Positions 22,101 through 34,100 of a DNA stretch of 64,000 bases are shown here, piece after piece. Positions within the stretch are counted from its first letter, which is position 1; each line of letters starts with the position of its first letter. The notes under the pieces were generated by a model. The model saw only the letters and a program-made list of their open reading frames with translations. It did no database searches and was not told the origin of the DNA. Made by a program: the position numbers and the translations under genes. Source of the stretch: Nematostella vectensis (Eukaryota; Cnidaria; Anthozoa; Actiniaria; Edwardsiidae); NCBI RefSeq assembly GCF_932526225.1, contig NC_064039.1, positions 10,682,139 through 10,746,138 on the forward strand. The letters are read 5' to 3'.

Positions 22101-25100
22101 AGGGTGGTCCATGAGGTCAGGTTCAAGGGGTTGGAGGCCGAATTGCTCCAGGCGGCCCGGCGCTCGGACAGGTTCCGTAATTGGTGTCTGGACGAGGACG
22201 AGAGGAGGGCCCTGAAGGAGTTGGAGGACGAACTTATCCAGGTGACCTGGCATCCTGACAGGTTCTGGGACTGGTGCCTGGACGAAGACGAGAAGAGGAC
22301 TCTGGAGGAGTGCTTCGCTAGGTAGGCGTGAGAGACATGCTTTGGTGTGTGATGTAAAAAAATTGAAAAGTGGTTTAAAGACATAAACAGTTTAATAAAA
22401 TGGAGGAACGAACAGTTGAACGTACGGTTGAAGATCGGTCACCACCACCATACAATATCCCCGGCGGACCGGCGCCTGAGATTAACGTCCCCACCCTCAT
22501 GCCGGAATTTGCACTGTTTGACCGAGCCCTCACCGAATACGAGACTAGTAGAGCCTCCTTGGGAGACGAGGATAGTAGTAACACCCTTTGCAATCATGAC
22601 GACCTAGTCACAGAAGACGGGGTCACTAGTTGCTTAGAGTGCGGGGAACAGATGCAGCGCGTGATCGCGCACGAAAGGGAATGGGGTTTTTACGGACATT
22701 CCGACGGCAAACGGTCTTCGAACCCAAGTCGGGTCCAGGTACGTAGGTCTGAGGACAGGAATATTGACAAGGATGTGGAGAACATGGGTTTTAGTGGGGT
22801 GATTGTAGCCAAAGCTAACGAGATATACACTCAGGTGACGAAAGGCCAGATTTTTCGCGGCGACCCACGGAAGGCGATCGTCTTTGCGTGTATCTACTAC
22901 GCCTACAAGATGTCCGGTAAGTGTCAGACACCGAAAACCTTGATGGAAACTTTTGGATTGAGCAGGAAGAGTTGCCTTAAGGGTCTAAAAATCTTTAGTA
23001 TTAACGCGCCTAAAGATTACTTACTACACGGAACGTCTCCCACCGTCGTGGACCACATTCGCGATGTGATGGATAGATTCTCGGCGTCCCCCGCACAGAA
23101 GGGGGAGGTGGTCCAGCTCTACTACAGATCTAAGAACCGCTCGTCTGAGTTGAATCGCGCTCGCCCACAATCCTTTGCGGTCGCTTTAACCTATTACTGG
23201 GTACGGCTAAAGGGGGTTGATATTACACTTAAAAAATTCTCCGAAAGAACGGGCGTCTCCGAGTTAACCATCAGTAGGAAAGCGAGAGAAGTGGCCACAG
23301 TCCTGGGTACGCCTGGTGTGGTATGATATTTCCTGATTTCCAGAGAAATCAGGATTTCCAGAAAACTGTTAGTTCAGAGTAGATGTGAATTAACACGTCT
23401 AAAAAAATTCGAAAAAAGTGGTTTAAAGACGTGGATGTAATAACAAAATGGATATGCAAAGTGCTGGAAGTCTTACAAATCTCACCGTGGAGGATCAAGC
23501 CGCCACCTTAGCGAGGTGGGGAGCCGCAGACTTTGACGCCGTTATGGAGCGCGCGGCGTGGGAGGGGTGCGTCGAGACCGTGAGGTTGTGTAAGAGTTGG
23601 GGTGCGACGGATTTCGAAAAGCCGATGGTCAGGGCCGCAATGAACGGCCACACCGAGATCGTTAAGATGTGTTGTGAGTCAGGCGCCTGCGACTTCGTGT
23701 ATCCAGCGTCCATGGCCGCGAAAGGCGGGCACGTAGAGGTTTTGAAGGTGATGGGCGAGTATTGTGCCGACGGAGGAGAGGCTATGACCGAGGCCATGGG
23801 TGCTGCGGCGGCGGAAGGTCAGGTGGGGGTTGTTGAGTTGTTGATAGATCTAGGTGCCGATGTCGATGTCGGTTGGGCCACCGCTGAGGCGGCGTACAAT
23901 GGTCACGTTGAGGTTCTAAAGTTGCTGAGAGAAAACTTCAGCGAGTTTGACCCGGACTATGCTATAACACCGGCCACCGAATCTGGCAACCTCGAGATTG
24001 TGAGGTTGTGCTTGGAGTGGGGCGCGACCGATCTCATTGTACATATGAACTACGCACGGTTTTGGGGTCTACACGAAATTGTCGCGGTGCTACGTGCGGC
24101 GTGGAGGTGGGGCCTCGTGCATGAGGAGCTCCCGGAGAGGCTACACAAGGTGAGATTCCGTAGAAAGCTGGAGGACGAACTAATGCCAGTAGCTTGGCAT
24201 CCAGACAGGTTCTGGGATTGGTGCATGGATGAGCAAGAGAAGGAAATGTTGGGAGAATGCTTCGCCAGGTAGACGCCGACCGGCTAGAAGGCGGGTATCG
24301 CGTGTTGGATTGAAAAGTGATTTAAGGACATGACCGGTTTGATAGAAATGGAGAACCAAACGGTGAAAGACCCGAAAGTATCCCCCGTAAAGCGAACAAC
24401 GGATTATAAGTGTCTTCATGGCAGAGTGAAATATTATTGCAAAGATTGTCACGGATCGCAAATCTGCCCTCACAACCGGAGAAAAACGCGGTGCAGAGAA
24501 TGTAACGGCGGTAGCATTTGTGAGCACAGACGAGCAAGATATGTCTGTAAAGACTGCAAGGGGAAAGGGATGTGTGAACACGGCAAACAGAGACCCTTTT
24601 GTAAGTTATGCGGAGGGTCTCAAATATGCGAACACAATAGACAAAAGCATCATTGCAGAACGTGTAACGGAAATTAACATTGACACACTCAGTTTTGTAA
24701 CGCGTCTCACGTTACAAAACACATACATTCCTAATCACCCTAACAACTAGCGATTCTGAAAATAGGTTTTGTATTTACATTGAGAGTTCGCGGTCGCCAG
24801 GGTGGTCTGGTATGCGCATGTGAACAGGTATTGTCTTCTTGCGGTACGTCACATCCGTCCACATGCATCCCGCATGTTACCGGAATAGATACCAAGCTAA
24901 ACCAGCCGTAAAGGCTGTGATCGTGACAAGGTTATTTTCGTGCTGCGTGTCCGTGGGTTTAATCACGTCCGGCTTTGGGTTAGTTTTCGCCTCCGGTTCC
25001 GGTTTGTGAGCCGTGACTGACTCGGTATGAGGTAACACGATCTTTGAATGACCCATATTATGTTTTGGGATCGTTTTTATCTCGTTATTTATCGGATTCA

Positions 25101-28100
25101 GCCCCAGTTTCATATCAGTGGTGGCTTTTTGTAACTTGTTATTATAGCCAGCGATCGAAGTGTTGTTATTTATCACAAGATACGATGGACTTAACCAACA
25201 ACCGAGGGCGAAAGCCAGGTCTAGTTTTTGTCTCGCCTGTTGTAAAGCAAACTGATACCGTTGTATACTTTTCGATATACTGTTTTCCACCACCGCGCTT
25301 TCAAAGAGTTTCGTGAAGACCTGTTTCGTTTCCTGAGCTGAACCGCTATCACCGACGATTGACGACCGGGTCTGAACTTGCGCGCCTAGAATACAGTAAA
25401 CAAAGGCTTCGATGCTCTGGTTTATCCTAGACAACCCAGCTTTGGTTAACCCCAGTGATTTTTCCGGAAAGAACCACTCATACTGAAACCCAGTTCTAAG
25501 GTCTTTCAGGTACTCGATCTCAAAGTGATTCATGTGTTCGTGGTCGCTTTTGGCAGCGTCCCATTCGTCATGTAATTGATCAATGGTGCCATAGGGTTTA
25601 TACTTGTCGTTAGAAGATGACAAGCCGTGATAATCGTAGTTATAAACATTTCCCAACCCATGGTTTATCGGTCCAAGGAACCGGAAATCGCTGCCAGTTC
25701 GGAACTCTGTCCTTAATTTTTGGTAAGCCGCTTCGCTGTAAAAGTTTTTATTCCAACTAAAGAGCCTATCTTTCGGAAGAGGGCATTGTAGCTCGTTTAA
25801 TATTCGTCTGATAGTGAAAATGATGTGAAATCTGTAGAATGACCCCACTTGAGAGTCGTCAATCATGTCACGCGTCACACCACATCCAGCAGTCGCGCAA
25901 AACATAGCAAAATTTAAGGCTTGACTCCAATAACTGAGGTTCGGGGCGTCGAGCCACCTACTAGCCTCCTTTGCTGTTCTGAATACAAGCTCGCTGTCAG
26001 TGAATATGTCCCTAAAAACAAAGTGTGTCTTCAGCTCTGGTGTTATAAAAACATCGAAAGAGACGTAATTATTTCTCGTAGGGTTTTCGTCCCACGGCAA
26101 TATCTTGTACTCTGCACGCGCGTCTAGTCTGTATTGTTTTGGGAACCCAAACAGTTGCTGGATCGTTTCCTTGTATGCTTGTGTGTCGTCGGCGACTAGA
26201 AAATCCTGGATATTCTCGGGTTTCCAGCTATTACCAGGGAAGTGATATAACGTTTTGACTAGATTCCCATTCTTGTCGAATGGATCGTATTCGTCCCCAT
26301 TGAAAACGAATTGCACATTGCCGTGCTCGCCGGCAGAGAACCTGAAGCGTGAGTAGTAGGGGTACCTTTTCACAAATTCTGTAAACTTCATCTTATATGA
26401 CATATAAGATGTTTTTAAATCAGTCCTTTACGCATCTCAATTCATAGATCCATCCGACGGGAGTTCTCTCGTACAGAAATTTCACCGAGCGGGTCGACTC
26501 GCCAGGTCTTTCAAAATCTCTTCTCTTACTGTTTCCCTCAGCTTGGTAATGTTTACGTTTTTTTCGTCCTCTCTTACCGACTTTTGACGGATCTGGAGCT
26601 TTAGAGCCTCAAACTTGTCCAACTCGTTCAAGATTAAAGAGAACTCTTCGTCTGATATTTTGTTGTCTTTAAAAGCTTTAGAGACCAGGTCGCGTATGCT
26701 ATTTACTTTTGCCTTTGCCATCGCCGCTGTTTGGTCGTGCTTGGAGACTTTTTGCGACAGCCGTTTAGAAACCGCCGCACAGCCTACAGACGTAAGACCG
26801 AAAACACCGGCCAAAGCACCCAACGGAACTCCGACGACGATACCAAAACCCGACAAAGAAGTCCCCAAACCACTAGACCCAAGAATGACGGATAAGAGTC
26901 CTAAGACCACACTTAACTTTGAAAACACGCTCTGCCCTCGTTTATACTTTTTCCTCACGTTCTCGTAATGTTTAACTTCTTGCTCCAAACTTCCCAAAAC
27001 ATCGTGGGTCTTTTGGAGTCTGAAGTTATCACCCGAGGGGCTGACCCCTCGGGGTACGTTCGGGTAGATTGAGTTGTACTCTTCCATAGCTTTATTATGG
27101 GGAGAGTTTATTCTTTAAGTGATTTCTAAAATTAGACGTATCGGGTAGAGACCGCGCTCTATTGTGTTTCCGTCACCGCCCTTTATACTAAGACGGAGAC
27201 TACTCACATAACCGACTGATGTGGTGCTAACCCGTACCGGATCGCTTGGATTGAGGTATATCTTTCCTTCATCAAGCTCTACACTTGCTAGGATTTGTGA
27301 GGGCGCCCCTTGTTGGAGGGAGTCAGACGCGTTCACAAGATCGCAGTGGATAAAAATAGCCTCGTGACCTATCATCTTTATCTCGTGGCGAGTGTTTGCT
27401 TCCAGCTCCCTGGTCTTGAGTCCTAACAGGCAGGCGAGCGGCTCATTCAACACAACGTTTCGATGAACTTCGAGTGACGAGTCTCTAATAGAGATTGGCT
27501 TTTCACCGAGACGCAAACCCTCGTCTATTTGACGTTTTAGCGTCTCGACCGTATGCCGCCCCGCGGGGATCCTAAGGATAATGTTCTCACCGTCGGAGAC
27601 CGTTCCCTCGCTTGAGAGACTGTTACAACGATTATGAAACGCACATCCTCGCAGCGCGATAAACCGCGGCTTTTCAATAGGGTGTTCTAAATAGACGGTA
27701 AAGTCACCAACGTTCCCTTCAATGTAGAGTAATACCATTTGTTATGATTTCCGTCTCCTTTTAAATCGTTCTACGAAATACAGGACGACAGCGACGATGA
27801 GAAGCCATGCGTTTTTAGCTAAAAAGCCTACGACTTCACCCGCCGTTCTAAAGATGAAACTGGCTATCGCACCAACCATTCCTGGGAGTATTTCTCCTAA
27901 TTTCTTGCCTATTGTTTTAAGACCGTCTCCAACGCCTTTTGCAACACTTGTCAAACCCGTCTTCAGGTTAGAGACAATAACACCGATAACAACACCCACA
28001 GCGGTGACGACAGCCACGGTGGTGAATCCGTATTTCTTAAAGATCGCCTTGACACGATCTTTCAACGACATTCTCTCTTCAAGATTTTCTCTCTCCAATT

Positions 28101-31100
28101 GATTCTCTTCCAAAGTCTCATCTATGACAGAATTTCTTTCGCTGAGCTCTTCGTTTTTACGATCTATAACTCTTAGTCTTTCTTGGTTAGTTGTTTCACT
28201 TCGTTCCTCATTATTTTTTCTCATTTGCTCGGTGTTTCTCTCTTCTTCTTCTCTGAGTGTATTACCTGTAGCGTCTAGTTCATCGAGTTGAATCTGAATT
28301 TGCTTGTACTTTCCGGATCTGATTTTGTCGTCAACACTCTTCCGCACCGTTCTATCCTCATTATACAACCTTTCTGGTCTAGTCCAACCACCTTTTCTCG
28401 CAGAATAGAAGGAAATGAATTGTTTTCCTCTTTCATCCGTTGAAATCTGAACTAAATTTTCATCAAGATCTGGATATTTCGATAACAAAAGGTCTACCCT
28501 AAGTGCGTCCGTTGAAGAAGAACCCCCCATATTCTGTAACTCCATGTACTCGGGGACAGCCTTCCCAGGGTTTCGTGTTTTCCATAAATCACGCAACCTC
28601 CCTATCACGTGGCTTGTAGCTCTACCGAATCTGGTTGAGATCCTTTTAATCCATGGTTCTACTCCCTCATCATCGTTCGGAAGAAGAGAATCATATTCTT
28701 CGTCCACGGTAGTATTCAAATCTTCTCTACCTTCTTCTGTTGTGGGATCAAAATCTATATCCATTTCTTATTTTGTTTGAAAATAAGAAATCTTTAAGTC
28801 GTGCCGGCTCATATCCACCTACTCGCTACATAGCCAAGGGCTAACATTCCACCCCCAACGTACGCCATCTCTCCCATCTTTTGGTTGCTACTTGGTCTGT
28901 AGTAATCTGAGAGCTCAGGCTCTTTCAAATCAAAATCTGGATGTGTTTGAGCGTATAGTTTGAAAGCCTGATCGGTCTCCTTATCATTCTGGTCTGCACG
29001 AAGTTTATTATTATATTCTTCCCCCAACCAATCCTGATATTCCTGTCGTTTTTTCTGCCAATCACCCATTGCTTGTTGATACTTTTCAAGCGCTTTATCG
29101 TGTCTTATTTTTTCTTTATCAACATGAGTAGCGTCAGAAGATAAGTATCTCGCTAGGTAACTCCCTCCAACGAATGCCGTCGCATTAAGAATAGCTCCAC
29201 CAATCATAAATGCTATACTCGCCATTTATTAATCAATCTATAAGATCTTTAAGTCGCCTACAGCGCTTTCGGCAAAATCTTTTGTGTTTCCAGATAATCT
29301 TTCAGATACATACTACCGGACAGGACAGCAACCCATTTAGCATAGTTTGTGACACTCGACGAAGGGTCGCTGATAAACGATTCTTTCATAGCCTTTTTAG
29401 CAACATAACCCATACCGGCGGCTAATCCGATGATGACTGCTGAGTCGGTGATCGTTTTCACAAGTTTGTTTTCAGTTGACATGATTTTATTTATTACAGA
29501 TTCAGATAATCTTTAAATCACAACATTCCTATTTTTGGCGTCGCGTTCGGGAGGCTAGCCCCTCGAGCGGCAGGCCTCTCGAAAGTTTCAGTCTCGTTGG
29601 CGTTGATCTTGGGCGTCTTTTTGTAAAAACGCATATACATATCCAATGCGGTGAGCCCTATTCCAACTAGAGCCAGTACAGTTGTAAACGACAGCTCTGG
29701 AATCCAAGCGTCCGAGAGGCTAGCCTCTCGAGCCCCCTCTTGGTGGGGTGTCTCTGCTCGTGCAGCGTCTTCTGAACTCGCCTCCGCCTCGCGTTTCATC
29801 TCCCTAGCGAGCGCTTCTCTACACCTCCTATTATATTCGGCAACTCTCTTACCAGAAGCGACTTTTATAGGATCTTTCTCCTTAGCGGCACTCTTCTTCC
29901 TGGGGGGAGGGTCCTTTGTAATTTGTTCAACCTCTTGATTTTCGTCAGACATGATTCTTTACTCACTGAATAAAGAATCTTTAAATCACATCGTGCTCAA
30001 GAGGTTGCTCAGGTGTGCTCAAGAGCTTGCTCAGGTGTGCTCAAGAGCTTGCTCAGGTGTGCTCAAGAGTTTGCTCAGTTGTGCTCAGTTGTGCTCAAGA
30101 GTTTGCTCAGTTGTGCTTGGAACTTCTTGAAGTTTGTTGGAAGTCTCCTGTGAAGGTGTTAGTTTAACATGCTTAGCGACTCGGAAGAGACCGCTAGCAA
30201 GTGCCACCATCCTTCCTCCCTTCAACACCAAGAGACCTGCAAAGTTCGACAATTCGCGTTTAACCAACTCGTCGTTCTGTAAGTCTTTGCTAAGCGCTTC
30301 GGTGTCATCTACAGGAACCACGTAGGAAATGACTTGAGACACCACTTGAAGTGCTGATTCTACTAATCCATCAGTAACTTGTTTGCCTAAGACAGTCTGG
30401 TAGCGAACAAAGTACTTTTCGACGTCTTTCGCCGGGAGCTTCTTGATATCCCCTAAACTCATGTCCACACCAAGAAATTCCTTCGTAGTCCCAAGAGATG
30501 CGAGAATAGCCAGCGATTCTCGTTTGACTTCAACATCGTCTTCGAGAGGCTCACCCTTCGAGCTCCCCTTAGACTTAGGCTCCTCTTCCATATAATCCTC
30601 AATGCTTGCCATCTTATTTTGTAAGTAGACCAAGATGTTTTTAAACCACTTCGAGGGGCTAGCCCTAGAGCTCACCGCGTGGCAGGAATCTCCAAATAAC
30701 GTTGGAATGGATGCCGTAGACAGAAACAGAGTCTGGAATACTTTTCAGTTTTCAGCAGTTCTACGAACTTTCTACGAGTCTCGACGTCTAAATCACCTCC
30801 ATAATCTTCAAACAGTGTTTTGGTGCCAATTTGAGATGGATTATGGAATGTGACCACACAGGCGACGTTATCACGGAAGGGCTTTGCTATGGATGTTAAT
30901 TGTTGCGTCAATACCCACACTGATAATCCTTCGTGTCTCCCTGAGAACGCTAGATTGATAAACTTGTTCGAGCGTTGCTTTAGATCTTTCGATACAGCAC
31001 AGTCATCCAAAACGAGTAACGTATTTGTACCAGAAAATAGCACCGCACAATCTGTTAGTAACTCGTTAATCTCATCGGTGTTACTAGCGTCCGGCGATAA

Positions 31101-34100
31101 TACCAAGAAACGTTTATCTCCGTGAGCAAATCTACGATAGGACTTGTTTTTCGCATAAGTCGGACAAATCAACACAATGTATTCAAACACATGCCGGAAC
31201 GGCCCTCGGAGCTGTTCCGTGAGGTACTTTGTCTTCCCACAATTAGTAGGTCCTGTGATAATACAATGAAAAGGAACTTTTTCCCGTAATTCTTCCATTC
31301 TTTTTGTATTATCACACAAGTCCTTTTTAATACATGATTGCTCTCAAATTCGAGTTCATAACCTCCATCAACGCGTCGGCTACTACAAACATGTAGCAGG
31401 TGATGTTTCCCGTTCCTCCAACTTTTCGTTTCATTTCTAGTTTTACTCCGTCCCGCGTGTTGTTCAAGACCAGACCTCCTCCGTGAATGCTGTTATCTGG
31501 ATGTGCCCTCAAGTCGACCCACAGAGCAAACTTGTTATTAGCGTAAAAATCCTTTTGCTTAACACCCTCTCTACCGAAACGTTTCTTTACCGACTCCCAG
31601 AGGTCCGGCGGTGTCATCCCCTTGGAGTAGAGACGGTTTGGCATGCCATCCACATTAATGTTGATCGATGTGATACTTGGATTGACAAACTTTTCGGAAT
31701 CCCTTGCTCCTCCTGTGTAGCTCTCTGTGAACAGACACAATATCCCTGTCATTGACCTCCTCGGCAGATTAATGTGCTCGTTTATGACACCATCATTAGG
31801 TTTGGAAATGGTGAACGTTTTGTGGAGAATGACGTTCTCGTAAAAGAATCCTCTACCAACCTGATAAGCCGACAACGCCTCACGAGCCAAGTATTCACTT
31901 GAGATGCAAGCATATTCCAACTCGAGGTTTGTGATTGTGTACGTTGGAGTCTTGACCGTGTCAGCATAAACAACGACGTCGGAAACTGGGGCTAGAGTAA
32001 TTTCAAAGATTAGCGGATGAGGTAACGCCTTTGGATAAAAGACCCCATGCTCGCCGAGAATAGGATGGTCGAGTGGAATGCAGTACTTGGTGTTGTGAAC
32101 TGCTGCAAGAGCTACTTCCTTAGCATCTGATGTCGCTTTGTCACCTGCATTTGTCCTGAGCTTCCTCATGTTTTCAGAAGAGATACCTTGTTTTATTCTA
32201 TCCTCACGATCTTCAGCTTGTAAGTATAAGTCGTGATAGGTTTGGAAGAGATCATATCTTTGAGTATCCTGTAGTGTTTCTCCACCGAAAAGAATCTTGA
32301 GCCTTGACACTAGGTTCCGGCCAACGTTGTTGACGAGAGTATTATTCGCGTGTCCTGTGACGTTTAAGTCAAATAGTAAGGATACACTACCTGGAACAAT
32401 CACTACATTTTCAGCAAGTTTTGGAATATTTATATAGAGGGTTTCTCCAGGACTTGCCGATGAGGGATTGAATGTAATCCGATTCAGCGACGATTCCGCT
32501 TTCAGGCCGAAGGGTTCCCGTGGGATCCTGTTTGGGTTAATTTTTTCTGATATCGCTTGTGCCATCTTTTATTTTAAGAAAAGAGAGATAATCTTTAAAT
32601 GAGTAACGAAAGCAGGTTATCAAAAATATACTATTCCACCGATGGATACTGGAAAGGGTATTCAGCTATTTCTAAGTTAGCTAGTGTCGCTAAAGTCAGT
32701 GAAGGCGAGGCTAAGAGGTGGCTTGAAAAACAGGCGTTGTGGCAGATCTACCTCCCAGCCCCAAAGTATGTCCCCAGACCGCATTGGACTGTGAATAAAC
32801 CTAATCAGATCCACCAAGCCGATCTGTTGTTTATGCCCCACGATAACGTAGGCAGAAAAACCTACCGTTACGCGTTGGTCGTGATTGATATTGCCTCGAG
32901 ATATAAAGATGCAGAAGCACTGACTACCAAGGATTCGAGTGGAATTGCTAAAGGGTTTGAAAAGATATACTCCAGAAAACTTAAATGGCCTCATACGGTG
33001 ATTGTCGACCCGGGGACAGAATTTAGGGGAGAGGTAACGAAGATTATGAAAAAGAAGGGTGTCACCATCCAGCGAAGCGAAGCTGGGAACCATCGCGCAC
33101 AGGCTTTTGTCGAACGCGCCAATAGAACACTGGCGGAGAGGTTGTTTTCTCATCAGTATGCTCAAGAAATGATTAGCGATGATCGGTCCAGAGTTTGGGT
33201 GAAACGATTGCCAGATGTTTTGAAAACTCTGAATAGTCAACCCATAAGAATTACTGGCAAAGAGCCTGCAAAATCTATTGGTTTGAAAGAGGTTGATATT
33301 GATCCTCCAACGTATAAGCGGCCTGTTGGACTTGATGAAGTTAGACTACCACCAGGGGTTAGAGTTAGATATCTATTAGCTCCTGGAGAAGAGGAAGGAG
33401 GTGAACGCAGACGAGCCACAGATCCTATTTGGAGATTAAAAGTGTTTGATCTATCACGCAGTGTTGTTTCAGTTGGACAGCCTGTGTTGTACTACCTCTC
33501 CGAAGACGCTCCAAGGAGGTCGTTCGTTAGGGAAGAACTTCAAGTCGTCCCTGAAGATACTGAGCCACCACCTAATAGCGTTCTGAAATGACCGTGAGCG
33601 AAGGTGTGAATACCATCATCACAGATGACCCGTTTATCATCCTCATGAGATAGAGCGACCTTGTTCACTGTTTCAGTGTAAACATCATGCTTATGACTTC
33701 TGATGACATTCATAAGTCTCATCTGAGGTTTCTTACCAAATAAGCAATCCTTGTAGTCATCGAAACCGATGCTCTTCTTGACGACTGCTCTCTTGACGCC
33801 CTTGCATTTCTTTTCTTCTTTACCTTCATCCATCTTGTACGAGTAAAGTTTGGCCCTCAGTCCTACAAATTCTGTAATTTGCTGGCCCCCAGCCTCATCT
33901 TTAAACATTCCGATGACTTTCTTGTTCACACCCACCTCAATACCAGATGGGTGACCCTTCGGAAAGTTGCTGGTGTCGAACATGGACCTCACATCCCCGC
34001 TGATGTCCTTGTAAAAGTCTTTCGTCTCGATCTCATACATCAGGCTGTCAGTATCAGTGAATAAGAGCTTTGCATCCTCACCGTACTTGGGCTTGACGAA

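Noticed and set aside
21806..22384. 192-codon frame antisense to the SAP-like gene
   Set aside because: Shadow of a high-GC gene; it lacks a promoter box and recognisable domains.
32677..33240. 187-codon frame antisense to the integrase
   Set aside because: The plus-strand frame carries the catalytic triad; the antisense frame has no features.
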